From Geothermobacter sp964501815 (GTDB lineage Bacteria; Desulfobacterota; Desulfuromonadia; Desulfuromonadales; Geothermobacteraceae), in assembly GCA_964501815.1 (NCBI GenBank), contig CAZCUR010000001.1:20377-84376 (forward strand): a DNA stretch of 64,000 bases, given 5' to 3'. The notes under the pieces were generated by a model. The model saw only the letters and a program-made list of their open reading frames with translations. It ran no database searches and had not been told where the DNA came from. A program made the position numbers and the translations under genes. Of the stretch, positions 15,980 through 25,170 are shown in pieces. The first letter of the stretch is position 1. Each line of letters starts with the position of its first letter.

Positions 15980-17014
15980 ATGGATATCGAACTTTTCGAC
16001 TACCAGCTTCCGGAAGAGCTGATTGCCCAGGAACCCTCACCTCGCAGGGACGGGGCCAGGATGATGGTGGTCAATCGGAGCACGGGAGCTCTGGAACATC
16101 GTTTCTTCCGTGACTTTCCCGAGCTGGTCGGTGAGCGGGACTGTCTGGTCCTCAATGATACGCGTGTCATTCCGGCGCGCCTGATGGGAACCAAGGAGAC
16201 GGGCGGCAAGGTTGAAGTCCTGCTTGTCCGTCCTGTAGACGCTGAAGACCGCTTGTGGCTGTGTATGACCCGCGCATCGAAGCCGCCGCGCACCGGCCAG
16301 ACCATCCTGTTTGCCGAGGGGCTTTCCGGGGTCATCACCGCCGACCGGGGTGACGGTTTCAGGGTGGTTCGATTTGACTGTGACGCCGACTTCCGCTCGG
16401 TACTGGAACGCATCGGTTCGCTGCCCTTGCCCCCCTACATCCGGCGTCAGCCGGACAGGGCCGACCGGGAGCGCTACCAGACCATTGTTGCCCGCCGGGA
16501 GGGGGCCGTGGCGGCTCCCACGGCCGGCCTGCACTTTACCCGGGATGTTCTCGAACAGGTACAGCGTCGCGGGTGCCGGGTCTGCACCTTGACCCTGCAT
16601 GTCGGACTGGGAACCTTCCTGCCGGTGCGCACGCGGGATATCCGGCAGCACCGTATGCACGCAGAGACGTACGAGGTTCCCGAAGAGACGGCCCGGACGG
16701 TTGAGGAGACCCGGGAAAAGGGCGGGCGGGTCATTGCCGTCGGCACGACCGTAACCAGGGTTCTTGAACATGTGGCCCTCAAGCATGGTGCTGTGGTCCC
16801 TTCCCGCGGGGAGAGCGACCTGTTTATCTATCCAGGTTTTACCTTCAGGGCGGTGGATGTGCTGTTGACCAACTTTCATTTGCCCAAATCGACCCTGCTG
16901 ATGCTGGTGTCCGCCTTTGCCGGCAGGGAAACCATTCTTCGTGCCTACGCGCAGGCCGTCGCCGAACGCTATCGGTTTTTCAGTTACGGTGACTGCATGC
17001 TGCTGCATTCGTGA
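15980..17014 (+). CDS. queA: S-adenosylmethionine:tRNA ribosyltransferase-isomerase
   Basis: Transfers and isomerises the ribosyl part of SAM to make epoxyqueuosine in tRNA. The 344-residue chain has FDYQLPEELIAQEP at the start, LNDTRVIPARL, PTAGLHFT and the C-terminal TNFHLPKSTLLMLVSAFAG, all QueA landmarks. ATG 15980 matches the family start but has no good ribosome site; TTG 15968 would add four residues. It is followed directly by tgt, the enzyme acting before it in the pathway. Confidence 0.97.
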   Translation: MDIELFDYQLPEELIAQEPSPRRDGARMMVVNRSTGALEHRFFRDFPELVGERDCLVLNDTRVIPARLMGTKETGGKVEVLLVRPVDAEDRLWLCMTRASKPPRTGQTILFAEGLSGVITADRGDGFRVVRFDCDADFRSVLERIGSLPLPPYIRRQPDRADRERYQTIVARREGAVAAPTAGLHFTRDVLEQVQRRGCRVCTLTLHVGLGTFLPVRTRDIRQHRMHAETYEVPEETARTVEETREKGGRVIAVGTTVTRVLEHVALKHGAVVPSRGESDLFIYPGFTFRAVDVLLTNFHLPKSTLLMLVSAFAGRETILRAYAQAVAERYRFFSYGDCMLLHS

Positions 17015-17020
17015 ATCGTG

Positions 17021-18142
17021 ATGATCCGTCCAGGTTTTGAACTTCTGGCCCAGGACAAGGGGACGGCCGCCAGACGGGGGCGTTTGCACACCCGCCGCGG
17101 CACGGTGGAAACGCCTGTTTTCATGCCGGTCGGGACTCAGGCCACCGTCAAGGGAATGCTCCCCGAGACTCTGGTCCAGATTGGCGCCCAGATTCTTCTC
17201 GGCAATACCTACCACCTCTATCTGCGTCCCGGACACGAGCTGGTGAAACAGCTTGGCGGCCTGCACCGGTTTATGAACTGGTCGGGGCCGATTCTGACCG
17301 ACAGCGGCGGTTTTCAGGTTTTCAGTCTTGGAGAACTGCGCAAAATCGATGAAGACGGGGTGACCTTTCAGTCCCACATCGACGGCAGTCGCCATCGGTT
17401 GACACCCGAGTCCTCCATCGAGATTCAACAGGCTTTGGGCGCCGATATCGTCATGGCCTTTGACGAGTGCATCCCCTGGCCGGCAGAGCGCAGCTATGTT
17501 GCCGAATCAACGGCGCGTTCGGGGCGTTGGGCGAGGCGCTGCCGTCAGGCGCACCGTCGGGACGGATCCGCCCTGTTCGGAATCGTCCAGGGGGGGATGG
17601 ATATGGATCTGCGGCGCGCCAGCGCCGAGGAACTGATGGCCATCGGGTTTGACGGCTATGCCCTCGGCGGGCTGTCGGTCGGCGAAGAGACCGAACAGAT
17701 GTACGACATCATGGCCCAGGCCCTGCCTCTGCTGCCGGCCGACCAGCCCCGGTATGTGATGGGGGTTGGCACGCCTGAAAACCTGATTGAAGGCATTGCC
17801 CGGGGCGCCGACATGTTTGACTGCGTCATGCCCACCCGCAATGCCCGTAACGGGGTCCTGTTTACCAGTTTCGGTCGCATCAGCATTAAGCAGGCCCGTT
17901 ACCGGGATGATGACGGGCCTGTCGACCCGGCCTGCACCTGCTATGTTTGCCGGCATTACAGCCGCGCCTACCTGCGGCATTTGTTTCAGGCCAATGAAAT
18001 TCTTTCATCGGTATTGAACACACACCACAATCTGCACTATTATCTGCACCTAATGGCTGAAGCCCGGCAGGCTCTTGAGGAAGGACGGTTTGCGGCCTTC
18101 CGCCGGGAATTCTACCAACGACGCGAACAGGTTTCGGCCTGA
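17021..18142 (+). CDS. tgt: tRNA-guanine transglycosylase
   Basis: Exchanges guanine 34 for preQ1 in tRNAs with GUN anticodons. The 373-residue protein has GNTYHLYLRPG, the substrate-binding D94 in TDSGGFQVFSL, the second catalytic Asp in DCVMPTRNARNG, and a zinc site in CTCYVC with a following His. ATG 17021 lies seven bases after the queA stop; GTG 17018 is an alternative. The queA-tgt-yajC-secD-secF order is a common bacterial cluster. Confidence 0.97.
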   Translation: MIRPGFELLAQDKGTAARRGRLHTRRGTVETPVFMPVGTQATVKGMLPETLVQIGAQILLGNTYHLYLRPGHELVKQLGGLHRFMNWSGPILTDSGGFQVFSLGELRKIDEDGVTFQSHIDGSRHRLTPESSIEIQQALGADIVMAFDECIPWPAERSYVAESTARSGRWARRCRQAHRRDGSALFGIVQGGMDMDLRRASAEELMAIGFDGYALGGLSVGEETEQMYDIMAQALPLLPADQPRYVMGVGTPENLIEGIARGADMFDCVMPTRNARNGVLFTSFGRISIKQARYRDDDGPVDPACTCYVCRHYSRAYLRHLFQANEILSSVLNTHHNLHYYLHLMAEARQALEEGRFAAFRREFYQRREQVSA

Positions 18143-18174
18143 CCCGGATCTAACGACCCATCAAGGAGGATTTC

Positions 18175-18498
18175 ATGGTTTCAACGGCTTTTGCCATGGC
18201 GGCCAACGGTGGTGCCGCTCAATCCCAGCAGAACCCCTACAGCGGTATCATCATGCTGGTCATCATGTTCGCCATCTTCTACTTTTTGCTGATTCGTCCC
18301 CAGCAGAAGAGGGCGAAAAAGCATCGTGAACTGGTGGAAAACCTGAAGGTAGGGGATCAGGTCACCACCGCCGGCGGCATTCACGGAAAAATCAGTGCTC
18401 TGGCCGACGATGTCGTCACCCTGGAAATTTCCCAGGGAGTCAAGGTGAAATTCAACCGCAGTTCCATCGTTGGCGTCGCTGGCCAGAACAACGACTGA
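18175..18498 (+). CDS. yajC: preprotein translocase subunit YajC
   Basis: Small inner-membrane partner of SecDF. In 107 residues there is a short Ala/Gln-rich N-terminus, one membrane helix (about 25-43), the conserved LIRPQQKR immediately after it, and the cytosolic GDQVTTAGGIHGKI segment. TCAAGGAGGA precedes the ATG at a good spacing. Confidence 0.95.
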   Translation: MVSTAFAMAANGGAAQSQQNPYSGIIMLVIMFAIFYFLLIRPQQKRAKKHRELVENLKVGDQVTTAGGIHGKISALADDVVTLEISQGVKVKFNRSSIVGVAGQNND

Positions 18499-18520
18499 GG
18501 CTGCGGCCCGGCTGCTTTAA

Positions 18521-18540
18521 GGCCCCCGAATTCGGGGGCC
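18521..18540 (+). other. perfect GC-rich palindrome between yajC and secD
   Basis: GGCCCCCGAA followed by its exact inverse complement, with no T tract after it. It may be an mRNA processing or stability hairpin that sets relative yields of YajC and SecD. Confidence 0.5.
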
Positions 18541-18571
18541 GATTGCATTTCCGAAAGGAGTTTTAACGGCT

Positions 18572-20173
18572 ATGTCCAAGAGTTTGAAGTGGCGGGGACT
18601 TGTGGTCCTTTTCTGCCTTGTGCTGGCGGTTGCCGCCCTGGCACCGACACTGGTCGGCCGCGACAATCTGCCCGGCTGGTGGCCCGAAACCTTCGCTCCC
18701 ATCCAGAAGGGGCTTGACCTGCAGGGGGGGATGCACCTGGTTCTGGGGGTCGATGTCGACAAGGCCGTGGAGGCCCGAATCGACACTCTGGTCGATCAGG
18801 TCGAAGGGCTTTTGCGCGAAAAGGACATTATTTACAAGCGGGTTGAGCGTCAGGGTGAGGATCAGCTGGCCGTTATCGTCTATGATGATGAGGCTTCGCG
18901 ACAGGTCGATGCCCTGATGCAGGAGAATTTCCCCAGTCTTGAGACGCTGACCCTGACCACGGAAGGGGCCTATATCCAGAAACACTACCGCCTCAGCGAC
19001 CAGGAGGTCGCCGCCATCCGGGATTATGCCATTCGCCAGGCGCTGGAAACCCTGCGCAACCGGGTCGACGAGTTCGGCGTTTCGGAGCCGACCCTGCAGA
19101 TGCAGAGCGGCAACCGTATTCTGGTGCAGTTGCCCGGCATCAAGGATCCCGAACGGGCCATTTCCCTGTTGGGGCAGACCGCCCGTCTCGAATTCAAGAT
19201 GGTGCTGGATGATGTCAATCCCCAGGAGGCGCTTAAGGGGAACCTGCCGCGAGGCGCCCAGGTCCTTTACCTGCGCAATGTCAATCGGCAGACCGGTGCG
19301 GTGACCGAAACCCCGATTGTGGTTGAAAGCAAGGCGGTCATGACCGGCGATCTGCTTTCCAACGCCGCGGTACGTATCGACACCCGGTTCAACGAACCCT
19401 ATGTCGCCATTGAATTCAACTCCATCGGGGCCAAACGGTTCGATCAGATTACCGCAGCCAATGTCGGCCGGCGCATGGCGATCGTTCTCGACGACACGGT
19501 TTACTCCGCCCCGGTTATCCGCGAGCGCATCTCCGGTGGCAGCGCCCAGATAAGCGGCAGCTTTACCGAACAGGAGGCGACCGATCTCGCCATTGTCCTG
19601 CGCGCCGGTTCGCTGCCGGCGCCGGTGAAGATTCTTGAAGACCGGACCGTCGGCCCCTCCCTCGGCAAAGACTCCATCGACAAGGGGCGTTTGTCGATTA
19701 TCATCGGCGGTCTGCTGGTGCTGCTGGCGATGATGGTCTATTACCGGCTTTCCGGTGTGATTGCCAACGTGGCGCTGGTTTTGAACGTTGTTTTCATCCT
19801 CGCGCTTCTGGCCTTGTTCAAGGCGACTCTGACCCTGCCCGGTATTGCGGGTATCGTGCTGACGGTTGGTATGGCGGTTGATGCCAACGTGCTGATTTTT
19901 GAGCGTATCCGCGAGGAGCTGCGTCTGGGCAAAAGTGCGCGTGCGGCCATTGATGCCGGTTACGGCAAGGCCTTTTTGACCATCGTCGATGCCAACATCA
20001 CCACCCTGATCGCGGCCCTGGTCCTGTTTCAGTTCGGTACCGGGCCGGTCAAGGGCTTTGCCGTCACCCTGTCCATAGGCATCCTTGCGTCGATGTTCAC
20101 GGCCATTTATGTCACCCGGCTGATTTACGATTTCTTCCTTGACCGCCGCCAGGTCAAGCAGCTGAGTATCTAA
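18572..20173 (+). CDS. secD: protein translocase subunit SecD
   Basis: Uses the proton gradient to pull exported proteins across the inner membrane with SecF. The 533-residue protein has an N-terminal helix (about 8-27), the LDLQGGMHLVLGVD segment, a large periplasmic domain with LRNRVDEFGVSEP and IKDPERA, and five further helices in the C-terminal third including the GMAVDANVLIFERIREEL element. GAAAGGAG lies upstream of the ATG. SecF follows 11 bases later. Confidence 0.97.
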   Translation: MSKSLKWRGLVVLFCLVLAVAALAPTLVGRDNLPGWWPETFAPIQKGLDLQGGMHLVLGVDVDKAVEARIDTLVDQVEGLLREKDIIYKRVERQGEDQLAVIVYDDEASRQVDALMQENFPSLETLTLTTEGAYIQKHYRLSDQEVAAIRDYAIRQALETLRNRVDEFGVSEPTLQMQSGNRILVQLPGIKDPERAISLLGQTARLEFKMVLDDVNPQEALKGNLPRGAQVLYLRNVNRQTGAVTETPIVVESKAVMTGDLLSNAAVRIDTRFNEPYVAIEFNSIGAKRFDQITAANVGRRMAIVLDDTVYSAPVIRERISGGSAQISGSFTEQEATDLAIVLRAGSLPAPVKILEDRTVGPSLGKDSIDKGRLSIIIGGLLVLLAMMVYYRLSGVIANVALVLNVVFILALLALFKATLTLPGIAGIVLTVGMAVDANVLIFERIREELRLGKSARAAIDAGYGKAFLTIVDANITTLIAALVLFQFGTGPVKGFAVTLSIGILASMFTAIYVTRLIYDFFLDRRQVKQLSI

Positions 20174-20184
20174 AGGAGGCGGCG

Positions 20185-21117
20185 ATGCAACTTGTCAAAC
20201 CGGATATCAATATCGATTTCGTCGGGCGGCGCAAGCTCGCTTTCGGACTGTCCATCGTTCTGATCCTGATCGGTCTGGTTTCCCTGGTCATCAAGGGGGG
20301 CCCCAACTACGGTATTGACTTTGCCGGCGGCACCCTGGTGCAGGTGAAGTTTGCCGAGACCACGACAGCGGCCGATATCAAGGAAGCCCTGGCACCGCTG
20401 AACCTCGGCGGGGTCGTGGTGCAGCAGTTCGGGGACGATGCCAACGAGTTTCTCATCCGCGCCCAGGCCACCAGCAGCGAGCTCAAAGGATTGGGAAAAA
20501 AGGTCCAGGAGGTTCTTGAGGGCAAGTATGGCGCCGGCAAGGTGGAAATCCGCCGGACGGAGATGGTCGGGCCGCAGGTGGGCAAGGATCTGCGGCAGAA
20601 AGGGCTCAAGGCGGTCGCTTTTGCCATGGTCGCCATCCTCATCTACATCACCCTGAGATTCGAGTTCCGCTTTGCCGTGGGGGCCGTGCTCGCCCTGGCC
20701 CACGATGTCCTGATTACCCTCGGGGCCTTTTCCGTCTTCAACAAGGAGATCGACCTGCCGATTATCGCCGCCTTTCTGGCCATTATCGGCTACTCCCTCA
20801 ATGACACCATCATTGTCTATGACCGCATTCGCGAAAACATGGGACGCTATCACAAGGAGAGCTTCCCGGTCATTGTCAACCGCAGTGTCAACGAGACGCT
20901 TTCGCGGACCATTCTGACCTCGGGCACCACCCTGCTGGTGATTGTCGCCTTGTTCCTTTTCGGTGGCGGCGTCATTCACAATTTCGCCTTCGCCCTGTTG
21001 GTCGGTGTTCTGGTCGGGACCTACTCGTCGATCTTTGTCGCCAGTCCGCTTGTTATTCTCTGGCAGGACCTGAAAAAGAACCGCACCAAAGTCAAGGCGG
21101 CTGGAGGGAAAGCCTGA
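20185..21117 (+). CDS. secF: protein translocase subunit SecF
   Basis: Partner of SecD. In 310 residues: first helix (about 16-34), GIDFAGGTLVQV, a short periplasmic domain, then five helices carrying YSLNDTIIVYDRIREN and the TLSRTILTSGTT element. AAAGGAGG precedes the ATG. The stop overlaps the next start as TGATG, so the TPR gene is probably translated by coupling with the Sec genes. Confidence 0.97.
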   Translation: MQLVKPDINIDFVGRRKLAFGLSIVLILIGLVSLVIKGGPNYGIDFAGGTLVQVKFAETTTAADIKEALAPLNLGGVVVQQFGDDANEFLIRAQATSSELKGLGKKVQEVLEGKYGAGKVEIRRTEMVGPQVGKDLRQKGLKAVAFAMVAILIYITLRFEFRFAVGAVLALAHDVLITLGAFSVFNKEIDLPIIAAFLAIIGYSLNDTIIVYDRIRENMGRYHKESFPVIVNRSVNETLSRTILTSGTTLLVIVALFLFGGGVIHNFAFALLVGVLVGTYSSIFVASPLVILWQDLKKNRTKVKAAGGKA

Positions 21118-21722
21118 TGAAAGGACGTGAAACGGCTGTATTCACCGTCATTGCCTTTATCGTCGGCCTGCTGGTCGGGTTCATGATCGGAACCCGGGTC
21201 GGCGGTCCCGCTCCATCGGTCCAGACGCCCCCCGTGACATCAGCGCCGCCGGTGGTCAATCACCAGGACACCATCCGACGCCTGGAAGAGCTGTTGAAAC
21301 AAGAACCGGACAATCGCAATGCCTGGGTCCAGCTCGGCAACGCCTACTTTGACAGCAAACAGCCGGTTAAGGCCATTGAGGCGTACGGCAAGGCTCTTGA
21401 GCTCGACCCGAACGATGCCAATGTTCTCACCGACCAGGGCGTGATGTTCCGGCAGATGGGGTGGTATGACAAGGCGGTGGCCAACTTCGAAAAGGCTGCC
21501 AAAATCGACCCGAACCACCTGCAGAGTCTGTACAACCTTGGTATCGTCTACCGCTACGATTTGCAGGATTTCCCCAACGCTACCAGGGTTTGGGAGGAAT
21601 ACCTCAAACGTAATCCGTCCGGGCCCGGGGCTGAGCAGGTCCGCCGGGAGCTGGAATTTCTCAAAAACCATCCGCCGATTCCGGCCGGTCAGTCTGGCGC
21701 CCAGAAACAGCAGGGGCAGTGA
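21117..21722 (+). CDS. membrane-anchored TPR protein
   Basis: A 201-residue protein with one N-terminal membrane helix (about 8-27), a Pro-rich linker (about 30-48) and about three to four tetratricopeptide repeats (about 50-185) of the WVQLGNAYFD, KAIEAYGKALELDP and LYNLGIVY type. The soluble part probably faces the periplasm and binds a partner protein. Its start overlaps secF and its end overlaps the next lipoprotein gene, tying it to export and envelope functions. No specific family member is recognised. Confidence 0.8.
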   Translation: MKGRETAVFTVIAFIVGLLVGFMIGTRVGGPAPSVQTPPVTSAPPVVNHQDTIRRLEELLKQEPDNRNAWVQLGNAYFDSKQPVKAIEAYGKALELDPNDANVLTDQGVMFRQMGWYDKAVANFEKAAKIDPNHLQSLYNLGIVYRYDLQDFPNATRVWEEYLKRNPSGPGAEQVRRELEFLKNHPPIPAGQSGAQKQQGQ

Positions 21723-22645
21723 TACGCGCCGGTTTGCTACATACCCGGTTGGGTGAAGTTCGCCGGCGGTCGGGCCAGTCTCGACCGCCGGCATTTTATC
21801 CCCGGTTTCTATTGCTCCTCTGCCTTTTGGTGCTGGCCGGCTGTTCCACGGTCGGCCCCCGTCTCGACGCTTCGCAGGCCCATATCGTCCATTGGCAGGG
21901 CAGGGTCGATGTCACCGAAGATCTGATTTTTGATGCCGGTACGACCCTGGTCCTTGCTCCTGGAACCGAGGTGGTTTTTCATCCGGTGCTTCCTGAAAAC
22001 GACCGATTTTCCCGTCATCCCAATTTTCCCGGTGCCGAGCTGATTGTCCGGGGACGGCTGCTGGCCCATGGCACCTTTGAGGCTCCGATTGTGTTTCGGG
22101 CCGCCGACCCGGCTGCGGCCGCCGGCAGCTGGGGGGGCATCAATATCGAGAGAAGCCCCCGGGCGGAATTCGATTATTGTGTTTTCCAAAGTGCCAACAG
22201 CGCCCTTCACGCGCGCGAATCGACCGTCTTTGTCGAACACAGTCTGTTTCGCCGCAACCTCGTCGGGGTGCGTTTCCACTCCAGCGATATTCTGATTGAG
22301 AACAACCTCTTTGCTGAAAACGGCAGTGCCATCCGGTTTCATTTTGGCGCTCCCGTAATCTGTCACAACCGTTTTGTCGCCAATCGGCGCAGCATTTTCA
22401 TCACCGCTCACCCCAGGGATCTGAGAATCGAAAACAACAATTTCATCAGCGCCGTTGACTACCATCTGGTGTTGGGTGAAGAGGTCCCCGAAGATGTTGA
22501 TGCGACCCGCAACTGGTGGGGAGGCGATACGGGGGAGATTGCGCCCCTTATTTATGACCGGAGGAGGGAAGGCCATCTGGGGCAGGTGCTTCTGGCTCCG
22601 CTGCTGAAACAGCCGGCGCAGGAGGATATTCCGTGGAACCGGTGA
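21719..22645 (+). CDS. right-handed beta-helix lipoprotein
   Basis: A 308-residue exported protein. The signal ends in the lipobox LAGC with Cys42, after an unusually long positively charged n-region. The body has repeated short rungs (FDYCVFQSANSAL, FVEHSLFRRN, IENNLFAENG, ICHNRFVANR, IENNNFISA) typical of a NosD/pectate-lyase-like beta-helix, ending in the RNWWGG motif common in such proteins. GTG 21719 overlaps the previous stop by four bases. It is probably outer-membrane anchored; the ligand is unknown, though the fold often binds polysaccharide. Confidence 0.75.
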   Translation: MIRAGLLHTRLGEVRRRSGQSRPPAFYPRFLLLLCLLVLAGCSTVGPRLDASQAHIVHWQGRVDVTEDLIFDAGTTLVLAPGTEVVFHPVLPENDRFSRHPNFPGAELIVRGRLLAHGTFEAPIVFRAADPAAAAGSWGGINIERSPRAEFDYCVFQSANSALHARESTVFVEHSLFRRNLVGVRFHSSDILIENNLFAENGSAIRFHFGAPVICHNRFVANRRSIFITAHPRDLRIENNNFISAVDYHLVLGEEVPEDVDATRNWWGGDTGEIAPLIYDRRREGHLGQVLLAPLLKQPAQEDIPWNR

Positions 22646-24354
22646 AGCAAACCCGGTGGGTGGAGCGTGCCGAGATAAGCCTTGACAGCGTTGCGGCCCT
22701 GCTGCGTCGGCTTCCCTTGAAGCCGCTGACCGCGCGGGTCTTGCTGGCCCGGCAACGCGCCGACGATCGTGCGGAGGACTTTCTTCAGGCCCGTCTTGTC
22801 TCCATGCCTGACCCCATGACCCTTGCCGGCATGGGGGCTGCTGTGGACAGGCTCAGCTTTGCCATCCGAAAAGGGGAAAAAATCAGCATCCACGGTGATT
22901 ACGACGTGGATGGCATCAGCGCGACGGCGCTGATGGTCGATGTGCTGCGCCATCTTGGCGCTGACGTGGATTACCACATCCCCTTGCGTATGCGGGACGG
23001 CTATGGTCTTTCTGCTGAGGCCTTGCGTCGCTGTGCAGCAACCGGTACCCGGGTTGTGGTTTCGGTTGACTGTGGCATTTCAGCCCATGATGAAGCCGAG
23101 CTTGCCCGGCAGCTTGGCCTTGATCTGATTGTTACGGACCACCATCAGGTCCCGGAGGAGTTGCCGGCTGGTTTCGCCCTGATCAACCCCCATCTGCCCG
23201 ACTGCAGGTTTCCTGACAAGAACCTGTGCGGAGTCGGGGTTGCGTTCATGGTCCTGATTGCCCTGCGCCGCACATTGAGGGAGCAGGGCTGGTTTGCACA
23301 GCGCCCTGAACCCGATTTGAAAAACTGGCTGGATTTGGTTGCGCTCGGGACCATCGCCGACCTGGTGCCGCTTACGGGGATCAATCGTCCCCTGGTGCGA
23401 TACGGGCTCGAGCTGATGGAACGCACGCCGCGACCTGGGATCCGGGCCCTCAGGGAAGTGGCCGGCGTCCGCACCGTTTCGACCGGAACCGTCGGGTTTC
23501 AGCTGGCTCCGCGCCTGAATGCCGCTGGCCGCCTGGAAGACGCCGGCGCCGGTGTCCAACTGCTGTTGGCAAGGGATGACAATCAGGCTTTGCCTCTGGC
23601 CCGGATGCTTGATGACTGGAACCAGCAGCGTCGGCTGATTGAAGGGCAGACCTTTGAGGAGGCCGTCGCAATGGTGAAGGAACTGCCCGAGTCCTGCAGT
23701 CTGGTTTTGGCCTCGGAACGCTGGCATCAGGGTGTGATCGGCATTGTGGCCAGCCGCCTGGTCGAACGTTACGCCCGGCCGACGTTGATGATTGCCCTGG
23801 ACGGGGAGTCCGGCAAGGGGTCCGGGCGCTCCGTGCGCGGGTTCCATTTGTACGAAGGGCTCAAGCGGTGCGCACAGCACCTGACCGGATTTGGCGGGCA
23901 TGAGTTCGCTGCGGGCTTCAGCCTGGCGCGAGACAGGATCGACTCCTTGCGGGAGGCGTTTGAACAGACAGCCCGCAGCGTCCTTTCGCCCGACGACCTT
24001 GTTCCGCAGCGCCCCTATGATGCCGTTGCCGAACTGGGCGAGTTCGATGAGCAGCAGGTGCGGGAGCTGGAAAGCCTGGCTCCCTTTGGCATGGGCAACC
24101 CCGAGCCCGTGTTTCTTGTGGAAAATGTCACCCTCGGCCGCGTTGAACAGGTTGGCGGCGGGCGGCATTTGCGATGTTTGGTGCGTCAGGACGGCACCTG
24201 CCTGCCGGCCATCGGTTTCAATATGGCCGCAGACAGTGAGCTTGCCCGTGCCCCTGTCGACCTGCTGTTCACACCGGGGTTCAATCGCTGGAACGGCAGG
24301 GAAACGCTGCAGCTGCGTCTTCGGGATATGCGCCCGTCGGGCGACAGGGGATAG
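22633..24354 (+). CDS. recJ: single-stranded-DNA exonuclease RecJ
   Basis: 5'-3' ssDNA exonuclease of recombination and repair. The 573 residues show the DHH-family metal motifs: HGDYDVDGISATAL, SVDCGIS, the DHH of VTDHHQVP, and GTIADLVPL. The DHHA1 region carries GKGSGRSVRG and GGHEFAAGFS, and a C-terminal OB-like domain follows. GTG 22633 follows AGGAGG inside the end of the lipoprotein gene. The next gene converges from the other strand three bases after the stop. Confidence 0.96.
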   Translation: MEPVKQTRWVERAEISLDSVAALLRRLPLKPLTARVLLARQRADDRAEDFLQARLVSMPDPMTLAGMGAAVDRLSFAIRKGEKISIHGDYDVDGISATALMVDVLRHLGADVDYHIPLRMRDGYGLSAEALRRCAATGTRVVVSVDCGISAHDEAELARQLGLDLIVTDHHQVPEELPAGFALINPHLPDCRFPDKNLCGVGVAFMVLIALRRTLREQGWFAQRPEPDLKNWLDLVALGTIADLVPLTGINRPLVRYGLELMERTPRPGIRALREVAGVRTVSTGTVGFQLAPRLNAAGRLEDAGAGVQLLLARDDNQALPLARMLDDWNQQRRLIEGQTFEEAVAMVKELPESCSLVLASERWHQGVIGIVASRLVERYARPTLMIALDGESGKGSGRSVRGFHLYEGLKRCAQHLTGFGGHEFAAGFSLARDRIDSLREAFEQTARSVLSPDDLVPQRPYDAVAELGEFDEQQVRELESLAPFGMGNPEPVFLVENVTLGRVEQVGGGRHLRCLVRQDGTCLPAIGFNMAADSELARAPVDLLFTPGFNRWNGRETLQLRLRDMRPSGDRG

Positions 24355-24357
24355 CCG

Positions 24358-25170
24358 TCAGGACGGTTGATGGCCGTCGCCCCGCAGATAGGTGTACCAG
24401 TAGGCACCTGCGACGAAGAGAACCCCGCCGACGATATTGCCGAGGGTGACCGGTATCAGGTTGTTTACCAGGAAATGCTCCCAGGTCAGGCCCGTTGCAG
24501 CACCTGCGTCGCCCTGCAGCAAAAGGCCGGTCGGGATGAAGAACATGTTGGCCACTGAATGCTCGAAGCCGCTGGCGACGAAAGCCATAATCGGCATGTA
24601 ACAGGCCAGCAACTTGCCGGGCAGGTCTCTGGCGGCGACGGCCATGACCACGGCCAGACAGACCAGCCAATTGCACAGGATGCCGCGAATAAAAGCCTGA
24701 TCCAGGGGCAAACTCGCTTTGCTGGCGGCAATGGCGACGGCTTTTTCGGCGATGGAGCTGCCCTGCCACAGGCCGGAGTGGACAATCAGCCAGGCGATAA
24801 ACAGGGCACCAAAGAGATTGCCGAAAATCACCAAGCCCCAGTTCTCCAGCAGTTTTCCCCAGCTGATGCGGCGGTTCAGTGCAGCCTTGACCAGCAGGCT
24901 GTTGCCGGTAAAAAGTTCGGCTCCGCAAACGATCACCAGCATCAGACCGACGGAAAAGACACTGCCGCCGAGAAAGCGGCTGAATCCCGCACCGAAAAAG
25001 GTTCCGGCGTCGCTGGTGACGACGATGGCCAGCTGGGCGCCGAAGGCGATATAGACGCCGGCCAGAAAACTCAGCACCAGGGTGCGGCCCGGCGGCTGAT
25101 TCAGAACCCGCTGGCCGGCCGCCACAACCTCCCGGGCCGTTTCAGCCGGAGTGAGGAAGTTCCGGTTCAT
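24358..25170 (-). CDS. formate/nitrite transporter (FNT) family channel
   Basis: A 270-residue inner-membrane protein with six hydrophobic helices. Landmarks are GAELFTGNSLL (first broken-helix loop) and ASGFEHSVANMFF, whose His is the conserved gating/proton residue of FocA/NirC. The substrate could be formate, nitrite, hydrosulfide or a short carboxylate; sequence alone does not decide. The start overlaps the end of the aminotransferase gene by four bases, an unusual partner for this family. Confidence 0.9.
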   Translation of the reverse strand: MNRNFLTPAETAREVVAAGQRVLNQPPGRTLVLSFLAGVYIAFGAQLAIVVTSDAGTFFGAGFSRFLGGSVFSVGLMLVIVCGAELFTGNSLLVKAALNRRISWGKLLENWGLVIFGNLFGALFIAWLIVHSGLWQGSSIAEKAVAIAASKASLPLDQAFIRGILCNWLVCLAVVMAVAARDLPGKLLACYMPIMAFVASGFEHSVANMFFIPTGLLLQGDAGAATGLTWEHFLVNNLIPVTLGNIVGGVLFVAGAYWYTYLRGDGHQPS

